A DNA stretch of 64,000 nt from Nocardioides flavus (ex Wang et al. 2016) (GTDB lineage Bacteria; Actinomycetota; Actinomycetes; Propionibacteriales; Nocardioidaceae): positions 806,001-870,000 of the forward strand of contig NZ_BNAD01000001.1 of assembly GCF_014653115.1 (NCBI RefSeq). Reading direction: 5' to 3'. Within the stretch, counting starts at the first letter, position 1, and each line of letters starts with the position of its first letter. Below the pieces are notes generated by a model, which saw nothing but the letters and a program-made list of their open reading frames with translations, searched no databases and was not told the DNA's origin. This document shows positions 27,502-36,135 of this stretch, in pieces. The translations under genes and the position numbers were made by a program.

Positions 27502-29582
27502 TGGCACTCGCAGCACCCGTCGTCGTCGAGGTGAGCCTCGCCGGGCCGGAGCACGACCACGACACCCGGGTGACGTTCGCCGGGCGGCGGTACCGCATCG
27601 TGCGCCTCGGCACCGCCGGCGACGTCGCCGCCGCCCGGGAGCTCGTCCGCGAGTGGGCCCCGCGTGCCGCGGCGATCGCCGTGTCGGGCATCCGCGAGGC
27701 ACGGGCCCTCGGCCTGTACGGCGGACGGCTCGCGTCCGCCCGTCGCGCGATCCTGGCCGAGGCGGGGGCCACCGCGGTCACCGACGGGCAGCACCTGGCC
27801 GAGGTCCTCCAGGAGTGGGCGGTCAGGCGTCTCGACGCCGAGCTGCCCGGCCACCTCACCAACGCCAGGGTCGTCGTCCTGGGTGGACGCAACCACGCCC
27901 GGACCGCCCGCGTCCTGCGCGAGCACACGGCCAACATCGAGTTCGCCGACCCGCTGCTCCGGCTCGACCTGCCCGGTCGCCTCGGCGGGATCCCGCTGGT
28001 GGGCGCGGCGAGCGACGCCGTGGGCACCCTGGCCGCCGCGACCCGGCGCATGGTGCCCGACGCGGTGCGCGGGCCGGTCGAGCTGCCCGCCTGGGTCGCG
28101 GCGCGGGCCCTCGCACGGCGCTCGGCGCGGGACTGCGACGTCGTCGTGGCGGCGTACGAGGAGCTCACCGGCTTCGGGCTCGAGGACCTCGCCGGCAAGA
28201 CGCTCGTCACCTCCGCGGTGTCGGACGAACGGCTGGCCGAGCTCGGCGGCCGGGGCGTCGACCTGGTCGTCGACATCGCGCCGCAGCCCTTCGACGTGGT
28301 CGTCGACGCCGCCCTTCTCGAGGCGCTGATGATCGCCTCCGTGGGCCACGGGGGCACGCTGACCGACGACGACCTGCTGGACCTCATCGTCGACGCCGGC
28401 CTGGAGCCGCGGCTGCTGCAGCCCAACGGGCCGCGTCGCAAGAGCCGCTTCGCGTTCGTGATCCACCCGCTGTCGCAGCAGTACTTCCGCAACGTCGAGC
28501 CGCTGCGCACCGTCACCCGCCTCGCGCCGCAGCAGGTCATGACGGTGGTCGAGAAGGCGGTGGCCTACAGCCCGCCGTTCACCTACAGCCACGTGACCGG
28601 CATCGTCTCCCCGACCGGGGCCGAGGCCGAGGGGTGGCTGATCACCGTGGGCGGCACCCCCAAGGAGATGCTGGCCCACGACCCGGAGTTCACCTATCGG
28701 CGCCTGCTCACGGCTGCTGAGACCGCGCGCAGGCTGGGTGCGCAGATCATGGGGCTCGGCGCCTTCACCAAGGTCGTCGGCGACGCCGGCGTCACCGTGG
28801 CCCGCCGCGCGCCGCTGCCGGTCACGACGGGCAACAGCTACAGCGCGTCCGCCGCCCTCTGGGCCGCCCACGAGGCGTTGCGGCAGCTGGGCCTGGCGGA
28901 GGTCGACGCCGGGGGGACGATCCGCGGCACCGCGATGGTCGTCGGTGCGACCGGCGCCATCGGGTCGGTCTGCGCCCGGCTGCTCGCGGTCGCCGAGGCC
29001 CGCCTCTGGCTGGTCTCGCCCGAGACGGCGAAGCTGCTGACCCTCAAGGCGCAGATCGAGGAGGAGCACCCGGGCACGGAGGTGCACATCGCGACCACGC
29101 CCGACGCCGCCCTGCCCGACATGGACCTCGTCGTCACCGCGACGTCCGGCGCGGGCAAGAAGGTCCTCGACATCATGGCCGTGAAGCCCGGCGCCGTGAT
29201 CACCGACGTCGCCCGGCCGCTGGACCTCTCCGCCGAGGACGTCGCGAAGCGCCCGGACGTCCTGGTGATCGAGTCCGGCGAGATCCAGCTCCCCGGTGAC
29301 GTCCACATGCGCGACATCGGCCTGCCGCCGGGCGTGGCGTACGCCTGCCTCGCCGAGACCGTCGTGCTCGCCCTCGAGGGCCGCTACGAGACCTTCACCG
29401 TCGGGCGTCACATCGAGTGGAAGAAGGTCAAGGAGATCTACCGCCTCGGCCTCAAGCACGGGATGCGGCTCGCGACGATGTCCGGCGTCAACGGGGTCGT
29501 CAGTGCCGACGACATCGCCCGGATCCGGAGACTGGCGCTGGCCTCGGGCTCCTACCCGGAGCGGGCGGCGTCGGCCCGCTGA
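27501..29582 (+). CDS. Two-part protein with C-terminal acyl-ACP-reductase-like domain
   Basis: 693 residues. About residues 315-665 resemble cyanobacterial long-chain acyl-ACP reductase (AAR): TTGNSYSAS (near 440), the nucleotide motif VVGATGAIGSVCARLL (near 481), and YACLAETVVLALEG with Cys616, aligning with the thioester-forming Cys of AAR. RHIEWKKVKEIYRLGLKHG matches the AAR tail. The first 310 residues are unfamiliar, with two Rossmann-like strands (ARVVVLGGRNHARTARVL and GKTLVTSAVSDERLAELGG). Probable substrate: an acyl thioester reduced to aldehyde. The ATG overlaps the SDR stop (TGATG), so the pair is translated together. The AAR assignment is by memory of the family. Confidence 0.75.
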   Translation: MALAAPVVVEVSLAGPEHDHDTRVTFAGRRYRIVRLGTAGDVAAARELVREWAPRAAAIAVSGIREARALGLYGGRLASARRAILAEAGATAVTDGQHLAEVLQEWAVRRLDAELPGHLTNARVVVLGGRNHARTARVLREHTANIEFADPLLRLDLPGRLGGIPLVGAASDAVGTLAAATRRMVPDAVRGPVELPAWVAARALARRSARDCDVVVAAYEELTGFGLEDLAGKTLVTSAVSDERLAELGGRGVDLVVDIAPQPFDVVVDAALLEALMIASVGHGGTLTDDDLLDLIVDAGLEPRLLQPNGPRRKSRFAFVIHPLSQQYFRNVEPLRTVTRLAPQQVMTVVEKAVAYSPPFTYSHVTGIVSPTGAEAEGWLITVGGTPKEMLAHDPEFTYRRLLTAAETARRLGAQIMGLGAFTKVVGDAGVTVARRAPLPVTTGNSYSASAALWAAHEALRQLGLAEVDAGGTIRGTAMVVGATGAIGSVCARLLAVAEARLWLVSPETAKLLTLKAQIEEEHPGTEVHIATTPDAALPDMDLVVTATSGAGKKVLDIMAVKPGAVITDVARPLDLSAEDVAKRPDVLVIESGEIQLPGDVHMRDIGLPPGVAYACLAETVVLALEGRYETFTVGRHIEWKKVKEIYRLGLKHGMRLATMSGVNGVVSADDIARIRRLALASGSYPERAASAR

Positions 29583-29617
29583 CCGGCCGGTCAGGCTCGG
29601 CGCCGCCGACTCCTGAG

Positions 29618-29672
29618 GGTGGCGGCAGATTGCAGCACCAGGGATTGCCATCGTGCGATGTGCCGCCACCAT
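29618..29672. repeat. Palindromic repeat unit, copy 1
   Basis: GGTGGCGGCA at the left and TGCCGCCACC at the right are perfect complements around a 33-base interior. The last 23 bases (29650-29672) are identical in copy 2. Located after the acyl-ACP-reductase-like gene. Confidence 0.8.
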
Positions 29673-29690
29673 GGCGCCCGGCCTCCTGGG

Positions 29691-29745
29691 GGTGGCGGCA
29701 GATCGCTGGTCAGAGGCCTGCGATCGTGCGATGTGCCGCCACCAT
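29691..29745. repeat. Palindromic repeat unit, copy 2
   Basis: Same arms as copy 1 (GGTGGCGGCA, TGCCGCCACC) with a diverged centre. The 23 bases at 29723-29745 are identical to 29650-29672, giving a 73-base period. It lies between two convergent genes. Confidence 0.8.
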
Positions 29746-29761
29746 CGCGAGGACGGCGCGC

Positions 29762-30904
29762 TCAGGCCCGGTGCCGCCGCAGCCGGACGAACGCCAGCGC
29801 GGCGAGCAGCGCCAGCAGCGCGCCGAGGCCGTACGGGAGCCAGCCGGGACCGTCGGAGCCGGACGGCCCGCTGAAGTCGTGGGTCAGCCGCTGGCTGCTC
29901 GTGCCGTCCAGCCCGGGGACGAGGTCCACGGCGATGCTCAGCGGCACCGCGTCCTGTGGGACGTCACGCGTGACGATGCGGAAGGTCCACTCCGACCGGG
30001 GGCGGTCGGGCGAGGTGAAGAGCACCAGGTGCTGGCCCTCGACGTACGACCCGGGTGGCCCGTAGGCCTGCGCCACGACGAGGTGATCGCCCGCCCAACC
30101 GAGGGGCGTGACGCCGGCTCCGTCGGGGTAGAGGTCGGCCGGGAGCGCGCGCCCCACCGTCCTGCCCCTGCGGTCGACGAACGTGGCGGCGTCCTCGTCG
30201 GTCCTGAGCGACGCCACCGCGACGAGCTGCCCCGTCGGGGACGGGATCCCGCGCAGGGCTGATGGCGAGAGGACGCTGCTGCTGTCCTGCCCGCTCATCG
30301 TCAGCACCCCACCGGACTTCCCGCCACGGTCGTCGGTGCCGTTCCACAGGAGCCGGTCGGAGTCGGGGGCCCACGTGAGCGTCGACACGTCGGCGTGCTC
30401 CCGGGTGCTCGGGTAGTGGGCCCGGGTCCCGTCGTCGAGGTCGAGCACGTGGATCCGACCGCCGTTGCGCCACGCCAGGAGCGTCCCGTCGGGCGACAGC
30501 GACAACGGCCCGCGGTCCAAGGAGAGGTCGGGCAGGTCGAGGGCGCGGTGGCGACCGTCCGTCGCGCCGATCACCACGGCCTGTGCAGCGCTCGAGAAGA
30601 AGGCCACCGACGCGCGTCCGACCGCGAGGTCCGTCTCGAGGTCCAGCTCGCCCGGGTCCTCGATCCGGCTCGGGATCGCCCCGCCCTCGACGACCTCGTC
30701 GGTGGACGCCGTACGCGCCTGCCGGTCGGACGTCGACAAGAGCGCGGCGCCCCCGAGACCGGCGACCACCACGACCGCTGCGAGGGCGGCGAGGGCCCGG
30801 TCGCGCCGTCGGGCGCGCCGCCCGCGGTCCCAGGTGGTTGGGTCGGGGGAGAAGGACTGGGTGCGGGCGAGGGCGTCGAGCTCCTCGCGCAGGTCGGTGC
30901 TCAT
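29762..30904 (-). CDS. Membrane protein with beta-propeller domain, partner of SigE-family sigma factor
   Basis: 380 residues. The cytoplasmic N-terminus MSTDLREELDALARTQSF precedes one membrane helix (ALAALAAVVVVAGLGGAALL, about 46-65). An extracytoplasmic domain with WD40/TolB-like repeats (SLSPDGTLLAWRNGGRIHVLDL, cut here at 22 residues in length and split as SLSPDGTLLAW and GGRIHVLDL) follows, and a C-terminal helix (LPYGLGALLALLAALAFV) ends it. The ATG overlaps the sigma-factor stop by 4 bases. This layout suggests a sensor or anti-sigma-like protein, but no zinc anti-sigma motif is present. Confidence 0.75.
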   Translation of the reverse strand: MSTDLREELDALARTQSFSPDPTTWDRGRRARRRDRALAALAAVVVVAGLGGAALLSTSDRQARTASTDEVVEGGAIPSRIEDPGELDLETDLAVGRASVAFFSSAAQAVVIGATDGRHRALDLPDLSLDRGPLSLSPDGTLLAWRNGGRIHVLDLDDGTRAHYPSTREHADVSTLTWAPDSDRLLWNGTDDRGGKSGGVLTMSGQDSSSVLSPSALRGIPSPTGQLVAVASLRTDEDAATFVDRRGRTVGRALPADLYPDGAGVTPLGWAGDHLVVAQAYGPPGSYVEGQHLVLFTSPDRPRSEWTFRIVTRDVPQDAVPLSIAVDLVPGLDGTSSQRLTHDFSGPSGSDGPGWLPYGLGALLALLAALAFVRLRRHRA

Positions 30905-31392
30905 GCGTCTGCTCCCACCAGGTCGGCGAGCTCGGGGGCCAGGACGCGCAGCCGCTGGAGGGCCTGGCGCGACATGGACTTGACCGCGCCGCTGGAGATG
31001 CCCAGCTCTGCAGCCGTCTGGACCTCGGTGAGGTCCTCGAAGTAGCGCAGCACCAGCACGGTGCGCTGGCGCGGGGTGAGCCGGCGAAGGGCCTGCTCGA
31101 GGGTCAGCCGCACGGTCGGGTCGACCGCCGCGGCGGGGGCGTCGTACGCCTCCAGCGAGGTCTCGGTGAAGCGCCGGCGTCGCCACCAGGAGATGTTCTG
31201 GTGGTACATCGTGCGCCGGACGTAGGCCTCGGGCGAGGTGTGGATGCGCTCCCAGTGCTTCGCCGCCTGGACCAGCGCCGCCTGCACGAGGTCCTCGGCG
31301 AGGTGGTGGTCACCGGTCAGCAGGTACGCCGTGCGCGCGAGCACCGGCCCGCGTGCGTGCACGAACGCGTCGAACCCGGATCGATCGGTCAT
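30901..31392 (-). CDS. SigE-family RNA polymerase sigma-70 factor (ECF)
   Basis: 163 residues with only sigma regions 2 and 4. Region 2: FDAFVHARGPVLARTAYLL and DHHLAEDLVQAALVQA; the -10 recognition part is WERIHTSPEAYVRRTMYHQ. Region 4: LEQALRRLTPRQRTVLVLRYFEDLTEVQTAAELG, here given in two halves around LTPRQRTVLVLRY. The ATG at 31392 has AAGGGGGA just upstream and is preferred over ATG 31407. It is the first gene of a two-gene operon with the propeller protein. The promoters it recognises cannot be inferred here. Confidence 0.88.
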   Translation of the reverse strand: MTDRSGFDAFVHARGPVLARTAYLLTGDHHLAEDLVQAALVQAAKHWERIHTSPEAYVRRTMYHQNISWWRRRRFTETSLEAYDAPAAAVDPTVRLTLEQALRRLTPRQRTVLVLRYFEDLTEVQTAAELGISSGAVKSMSRQALQRLRVLAPELADLVGADA

Positions 31393-31412
31393 CGTGTCCC
31401 CCTTCACGACGT

Positions 31413-31432
31413 ACGACGCAGGCGGGCGTCGT
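31413..31432 (-). terminator. Short hairpin between crp and the sigma-factor gene
   Basis: ACGACGC (31413-31419) and GCGTCGT (31426-31432) around a 6-base loop, flanked by CCCCC and GGGGG that extend the pairing imperfectly. It may end the crp transcript. Confidence 0.4.
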
Positions 31433-31460
31433 GTCGGGGGTCAGGAGCGACGGAGAATTC

Positions 31461-32138
31461 TCAGCGTGCGCGGCGCGAGAGCCGCTCGAGGTCCATGATC
31501 ACCACGGAGCGGGGCTCCAGACGCAGCCAACCGCGCGAGGCGAAGTCGGCGAGCGCCTTGTTGACCGTCTCGCGGGAGGCGCCGACCAGCTGGGCGAGCT
31601 CCTCCTGGGTGAGGTCGTGGTGGACGTGGACACCGTCGTCGGCGGTGCGACCGAACCGGTCGGCGAGGTCGAGCAGCGCCTTGGCGACACGGCCGGGGAC
31701 GTCGGAGAAGACAAGGTCGGCGACGACGTCGTTGGACTTGCGCAGCCGCGAGGCGAGCTGCGAGAGCAGGCCGCGGGCCACCTGCGGGCGGCCGTCGAGC
31801 CAGCGCAGCAGGTCGTCGTGGGACAGCGAGGCGAAGGACGCGTCGGTGACGGCGGTGACGGTGGCCGAGCGCGGGCCCGGGTCGAAGAGCGAGAGCTCGC
31901 CGAACATCTGGCCGGGACCCATGATCGCCAGCAGGTTCTCGCGGCCGTCGGAGGAGGAGCGGCCGAGCTTCACCTTGCCCTCGGTGACGATGTAGAGCTT
32001 GTCGCCGGAGTCGCCCTCGTGGAAGAGCACGTCTCCACGGCGCAGCTTGGTCTCGGCCATCGAGCCGCCCAGCGCAGTTGCCGCCTCGTCGTCGAGCGAG
32101 CTGAACAGCGGTGCCTGCCGAAGCACGTCGTTGTCCAC
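31461..32138 (-). CDS. crp: Crp/Fnr-family global regulator (Rv3676/GlxR type)
   Basis: 225-residue cAMP-receptor-type regulator. The cyclic-nucleotide pocket is at about residues 20-120, with [19 protein letters not shown] as the phosphate-binding cassette. The DNA-binding helix is [21 protein letters not shown] (around 175-195), whose Arg and Glu contact the TGTGA half-site. Strongly similar to mycobacterial Rv3676 and corynebacterial GlxR. The start is a GTG with AAGGAGAGG nine bases upstream. Divergent from nth, as in M. tuberculosis. A CRP-like half-site lies upstream (32201-32216), and a good site precedes the acetate operon. Confidence 0.94.
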   Translation of the reverse strand: MDNDVLRQAPLFSSLDDEAATALGGSMAETKLRRGDVLFHEGDSGDKLYIVTEGKVKLGRSSSDGRENLLAIMGPGQMFGELSLFDPGPRSATVTAVTDASFASLSHDDLLRWLDGRPQVARGLLSQLASRLRKSNDVVADLVFSDVPGRVAKALLDLADRFGRTADDGVHVHHDLTQEELAQLVGASRETVNKALADFASRGWLRLEPRSVVIMDLERLSRRAR

Positions 32139-32200
32139 GTCAAACCTCTCCTTGGGGTGCGTCCCGACGAGTGGTGCTCGGGATCCGGACCGATCCTAGC

Positions 32201-32216
32201 CGTGGTCAGGCTCACA
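32201..32216 (-). promoter_or_regulatory. Possible CRP site upstream of crp
   Basis: Plus strand: CGTGG-N6-TCACA. One half fits TGTGA-N6-TCACA exactly; the other is weak. It is 63 bases upstream of the crp start, compatible with autoregulation. Confidence 0.3.
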
Positions 32217-32278
32217 ACCGCGACTCCGCGCCACACGTGGGTCGTCCCGGTCGCTTCGGCCGTGTCGGAGGCGGACCG

Positions 32279-32284
32279 TACTCT
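32279..32284 (+). promoter_or_regulatory. -10 element TACTCT of nth (N6 to GTG)
   Basis: TACTCT followed by 6 bases and GTG 32291. Fits the leaderless TANNNT-N6/7-start pattern in this window and helps fix the nth start. Confidence 0.45.
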
Positions 32285-32290
32285 GGGCGC

Positions 32291-33010
32291 GTGCCCGCCG
32301 CCCCCGCCCCCGTCGTGAAGCCCGACACGTCCCTGGTGCGCCGCGCCCGCAAGATCGACCGGATCCTCGCCGAGACCTACCCCGACGCCCGCGCCGAGCT
32401 CGACTTCACCAACGCCTTCGAGTGCCTGGTCGTCACCGTCGTCTCCGCGCAGACCACCGACCGGCGGGTCAACGCCGCGAGCCCAGCGCTCTTCGCGGCC
32501 TACCCGACCCCGGAGGCGATGGCCGCCGCCCCGCGCGAGCACCTCGAGCAGCTGCTCGGCCCGCTGGGCTTCTTCCGGCAGAAGACGGACTCCGTGCTCA
32601 AGCTCAGCCAGGCGCTCGTCGAGCGCTACGACGGTCGGGTGCCAGACCGCCTCGAGGACCTCGTCACGCTCCCCGGCGTGGGCCGCAAGACCGCCAACGT
32701 CGTGCTGGGCAACGCGTTCGGCAAGCCGGGCATCACCGTCGACACGCACTTCGGCCGCCTCGCCCGTCGCCTCGGCTGGACCGAGGAGACCGACCCGGTC
32801 AAGGTCGAGCACGCCGTCGGCGCCCTGTTCCCCAAGCGCAACTGGACGATGCTGTCGCACCACCTCATCTGGCACGGCCGCCGCCGTTGCCACGCCAAGA
32901 AGCCCGCGTGCGGCGCGTGCCCGGTTGCCCGGCTGTGCCCGTCCTTCGGCGCCGGCCCCACCGACCCGGTCGAGGCGGAGAAGCTGGTCACCACCCAGGG
33001 CCCCGCATGA
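32291..33010 (+). CDS. nth: Endonuclease III
   Basis: Bifunctional DNA glycosylase/AP lyase that removes oxidised pyrimidines. The helix-hairpin-helix [14 protein letters not shown] contains the catalytic Lys, the catalytic Asp is in [13 protein letters not shown], and the C-terminal [4Fe-4S] loop is [17 protein letters not shown] (C-X6-C-X2-C-X5-C). 239 residues from GTG 32291; the longer upstream frame has no conserved sequence. It leads a tightly coupled operon nth-TlpA-NUDIX-marP, the same order as Rv3674c to Rv3671c in M. tuberculosis. Confidence 0.95.
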   Translation: MPAAPAPVVKPDTSLVRRARKIDRILAETYPDARAELDFTNAFECLVVTVVSAQTTDRRVNAASPALFAAYPTPEAMAAAPREHLEQLLGPLGFFRQKTDSVLKLSQALVERYDGRVPDRLEDLVTLPGVGRKTANVVLGNAFGKPGITVDTHFGRLARRLGWTEETDPVKVEHAVGALFPKRNWTMLSHHLIWHGRRRCHAKKPACGACPVARLCPSFGAGPTDPVEAEKLVTTQGPA

Positions 33011-33618
33011 GGAAGGCACTCCTCGCGCTGCTGGTCGCGGCGTCCCTGACCGCCTGCACCTCCGACGGCGGGACCCGCATCGACGTACGCCCTCCCGACG
33101 TGGAGGTCGACACGCCGGCGCTGCGGGAGGTCAAGGCCCGCATCGGCATGGAGGACTGCAGGCCCGGCGACGGTGCGCCGGTCGAGGGCGGGCTGCCCGA
33201 GCTGACCCTGCCGTGCCTGGGCGGCGGCTCCGAGGTCGACCTGTCCTCGCTGCGCGGGCCGCTGGTCATCAACCTCTGGCAGGCGTTCTGCACGCCCTGC
33301 GAGGAGGAGATGCCGGTGCTGGAGCAGTTCCACCAGCAGTACGCCGACCGCGTAGCCCTGCTCGGCGTCGACTTCAACGACGTCCATCCCGAGGGCGCGC
33401 TGGCGCTGGCGGAGAAGACCGGGGCGACGTACCCCTCGGTCGCCGACCCCGGCGGCGAGCTGATGGCGGAGGACACGTTTGCCATCGGTCGGCGCGGGCT
33501 GCCGGCCTTCGTCTTCGTCGATGCCGACGGTGTCGTCGTCGGCCAGGACTCCGGCGGCGTCGAGTCGATGGACGAGCTCACGGGCCTCGTCGCCGAGCAC
33601 CTCGGGATCACGCTGTGA
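33007..33618 (+). CDS. TlpA-like thioredoxin-fold lipoprotein
   Basis: 203 residues. Lipoprotein signal peptide [17 protein letters not shown] with lipobox Cys17, then a thioredoxin fold with the redox pair Cys95-x-x-Cys98 ([13 protein letters not shown]) and a cis-Pro loop GLPAFVFVD. It should act outside the membrane as a disulfide reductase or oxidoreductase. An additional Cys pair (DCRPGD and LPCLGG) lies before the domain. ATG 33007 overlaps the nth stop (ATGA). Corresponds to Rv3673c in the conserved block. Confidence 0.9.
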   Translation: MRKALLALLVAASLTACTSDGGTRIDVRPPDVEVDTPALREVKARIGMEDCRPGDGAPVEGGLPELTLPCLGGGSEVDLSSLRGPLVINLWQAFCTPCEEEMPVLEQFHQQYADRVALLGVDFNDVHPEGALALAEKTGATYPSVADPGGELMAEDTFAIGRRGLPAFVFVDADGVVVGQDSGGVESMDELTGLVAEHLGITL

Positions 33619-34361
33619 GCGACCCTGCGGGCCTGCCGGGCTGGCTGGGACCGGTGGTCGAGGCGGCCTCCTCGATCACGGTCCACGAGCTGACCCGCTT
33701 CATGCCCCCCGAGGACAGCGACCCGCGCCGCGGTGCGGTGCTGATGGTCTTCGCCGACCGGGAGTCCGACCCCACCGCGCCCGACGACCTCGCCCACCGC
33801 GGTGAGCTGCTCCTCACCGAGCGCAACCACCACATGCGCTCCCACCCCGGCCAGGTGTCCTTCCCGGGCGGTTCGCTCGACGAGGGCGAGACCCCCGTGG
33901 AGGCGGCGCTGCGCGAGGCGTACGAGGAGATCGGGCTCGACCCGGCCGAGGTCGAGGTCTTCGGCGAGCTGCCCGAGCTGTGGCTGCCGCCGAGCAACTT
34001 CGCGGTGACACCGATCCTGGGCTACTGGCGCGACCGCGGCGAGGTGCGCATCGAGAGCCCCGAGGAGGTCCACGAGATCCACCACGTGGCGATCGCCGAC
34101 CTGCTCGACCCCGACAACCGGATCACCGTGCGCCACCCCAGCGGCTGGCTCGGCCCCGGGTTCCTGATCGGCCCCGAGCGCGACGTCGTGCTGTGGGGCT
34201 TCACCGCCGGGATCATCGCCCGGCTGTTCACCTACCTCGGGTGGGCCGAGGACTGGGACCGGGCGCGGGTGCGTGACCTTCCCGACCACATGCTGCAAGG
34301 TGTCCCTCGGGGATCGGACCTCGCTCCCAACACGCCGCAGAACACCAGGCTCGAGGAGTGA
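33615..34361 (+). CDS. NUDIX hydrolase, CoA pyrophosphatase type
   Basis: Probably hydrolyses CoA or acyl-CoA to phosphopantetheine derivatives and 3',5'-ADP. The UPF0035 signature LLLTERNHHMRSHPGQVSF runs directly into the NUDIX box GGSLDEGETPVEAALREAYEE (one residue over if joined; split as GGSLDEGETPVEAAL and REAYEEIGL). 248 residues. The GTG start overlaps the TlpA stop (GTGA). Corresponds to Rv3672c. The C-terminal tail after residue 225 is low-complexity and not conserved. Confidence 0.9.
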   Translation: MSDPAGLPGWLGPVVEAASSITVHELTRFMPPEDSDPRRGAVLMVFADRESDPTAPDDLAHRGELLLTERNHHMRSHPGQVSFPGGSLDEGETPVEAALREAYEEIGLDPAEVEVFGELPELWLPPSNFAVTPILGYWRDRGEVRIESPEEVHEIHHVAIADLLDPDNRITVRHPSGWLGPGFLIGPERDVVLWGFTAGIIARLFTYLGWAEDWDRARVRDLPDHMLQGVPRGSDLAPNTPQNTRLEE

Positions 34362-34367
34362 GCTGAG

Positions 34368-35543
34368 ATGAACGTCCTCGACTGGTGCCTCGTCGCGCTC
34401 GTGGGGATCTACGCCCTCTCCGGCTACTGGCAGGGCTTCATCACGGGGGCGAGCGCGACGGCGGGCCTGCTGATCGGCGGGCTCACCGGCATCTGGGTGG
34501 CCCCGGTGGCGCTCGGTGACGCGGCCCCGTCGCTGTGGGTGTCGCTGGGCGCGCTGTTCATCGTGATCATCTCGGCCTCGCTGGGACAGGCGCTCTTCCA
34601 GTACGCCGGGGCGAAGGTGCGCGACGCCATCACCTGGCAGCCGATCCGCGCGCTGGACGCCGTCGGCGGCTCGGCGCTCAGCGCCGTCGCCGTCCTCCTG
34701 GTCGCGTGGGCGCTCGGCGTCGCGGTCTCCGGCACCCGCATCGGTGCGATCACCCCCCTGGTGCGCGACTCCGCGATCCTGGCGGAGGTCGACCAGGTGC
34801 TGCCGGCGGAGTCCGACAAGGTGCTGCAGGCATTCAACAACGTCGTCGGCACCACGTTCTTCCCCCGCTACCTCGAGCCCTTCGCGCCGGAGCGGATCGT
34901 CGCGGTCCGGCCCGGCGACCCGCGCATGCTCACCGACCCCGACGTGGTCGCGGCCCAGTCCAGCGTCGTCAAGGTCCGCGGCGCCAACGGCTGCGGCGGT
35001 GGCGTCGAGGGCACCGGCTTCTTCTACGCCCCCGGCCGGCTGATGACCAACGCCCACGTCGTGGCAGGGGTGACCCGACCGGAGGTCGACGTCGCCGGCA
35101 CATCCGTCACCGCCTCGGTCGTGCTCTACGACGCCGACCTCGACATCGCCGTGCTCGCGCTGCCCGACGCCGGCGTGCCGCAGCTCGCGCTCGACACCTC
35201 CGCCGCGCCGCGCGACCCCGTCGCTGTCCTCGGCTACCCCGCGGACGGGCCCTACTCCGTCGAGTCCGGGCGCATCCGTGCCGAGCAGCGACTGCGCTCG
35301 CCCGACATCTACGGCGACGGCACCGTCATCCGGCAGGTCTTCTCCCTGCGTGCGCTGATCCGTCCGGGCAACTCCGGCGGACCGATCGTGACGTCCGCCG
35401 GCGACGTGGCCGGGATGGTCTTCGCCGCCTCGGTCAGCGACCCCGAGACCGGCTACGCCCTGACGGCCGAGCAGGTCGCCGAGTCAGCTGAGGCCGGCCT
35501 CACGCGGGACGCGCCGGTCGACACCGGCACCTGCGTGCGCTAG
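34368..35543 (+). CDS. marP: MarP-like membrane serine protease (CvpA + trypsin fold)
   Basis: 391 residues. Four N-terminal membrane helices of the CvpA/colicin V type (about residues 1-125), then a chymotrypsin-like protease outside the membrane. Triad: His230 in TNAHVVAG, Asp259 in DADLDIAVL, Ser336 in RPGNSGGPI. Mycobacterial MarP (Rv3671c) needs the same architecture for acid resistance and processes cell-wall hydrolases; a similar role is inferred. It follows the NUDIX gene after 6 bases. The stop shares the tetranucleotide CTAG with the opposing gene. Confidence 0.93.
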   Translation: MNVLDWCLVALVGIYALSGYWQGFITGASATAGLLIGGLTGIWVAPVALGDAAPSLWVSLGALFIVIISASLGQALFQYAGAKVRDAITWQPIRALDAVGGSALSAVAVLLVAWALGVAVSGTRIGAITPLVRDSAILAEVDQVLPAESDKVLQAFNNVVGTTFFPRYLEPFAPERIVAVRPGDPRMLTDPDVVAAQSSVVKVRGANGCGGGVEGTGFFYAPGRLMTNAHVVAGVTRPEVDVAGTSVTASVVLYDADLDIAVLALPDAGVPQLALDTSAAPRDPVAVLGYPADGPYSVESGRIRAEQRLRSPDIYGDGTVIRQVFSLRALIRPGNSGGPIVTSAGDVAGMVFAASVSDPETGYALTAEQVAESAEAGLTRDAPVDTGTCVR

Positions 35544-35959
35544 CCGCGGCCCTTGAGGGCCTGCGGGATCTGCCGGCCCTGCTCGATCGCCCGCTCGGGG
35601 GCCTTGACCTGCTTGACCTGCTTCACGCCGATGAGCGCGAGCACGCCGGCGATCAGCACGTAGAGGCCGAACACGATCAGGAACGCCCAGTGCAGGTCGA
35701 GGCCCTGGCCGTTCCAGTGGATGAAGTAGGCGATCGCGACCGACAGCATGATGATCGCGAGCAGGCCGAGGAACGCCGCGCCTGCGAACAGGCCGATGCC
35801 GACGCCGCCGTGCTTGACGCTGACCTTGATCTCGCTCTTGGCCAGCTGGATCTCCTTGGAGATCAGCGTGGAGATGTCCCGCTGCGCGTCCATGACGAGC
35901 TTGCCGAGCGTCGGATCGCCATCCAGGTTCGATCCGGGCTTGATCGGTTCGTGTGCCAT
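35540..35959 (-). CDS. Phage-holin-superfamily small membrane protein
   Basis: 139 residues: a soluble N-terminus with GKLVMDAQRDISTLISKEI and LAKSEIKVSVKHGG, two membrane helices (IGLFAGAAFLGLLAIIMLSV and WAFLIVFGLYVLIAGVLALI), and a charged tail. This is the Phage_holin_3_6-like family common in actinobacterial chromosomes, usually not linked to prophage. ATG 35959 has AAGGAAC about 8 bases upstream. The 3' end overlaps marP by 4 bases, so there is no room for a terminator between the convergent genes. Confidence 0.8.
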   Translation of the reverse strand: MAHEPIKPGSNLDGDPTLGKLVMDAQRDISTLISKEIQLAKSEIKVSVKHGGVGIGLFAGAAFLGLLAIIMLSVAIAYFIHWNGQGLDLHWAFLIVFGLYVLIAGVLALIGVKQVKQVKAPERAIEQGRQIPQALKGRG

Positions 35960-36135
35960 GTGGCGCTGTTCCTTCGGTGTACGCGGGGGAGCGGGTGGTG
36001 CGACCCTACCAACGGCGTCGCGGCCACCACCGCTCCGTCTAGACTCGGGTGCAGGTGAGCCGGGAAGTCTGGTCGGCCCGTGGTGATCATCCGCGGTGAC
36101 AGTTCCCCGACGACCCCCGAAGGATGCGCTGCCGC

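Noticed and set aside
27501-28450. Known dehydrogenase domain in the first half of the AAR-like protein
   Set aside because: Rossmann-like strands are visible, but no family signature was recognised, so no function was assigned.
35540-35959. Evidence of a prophage from a holin-like protein
   Set aside because: No integrase, capsid or lysin genes nearby. This family is common in actinobacterial chromosomes as a housekeeping membrane protein.
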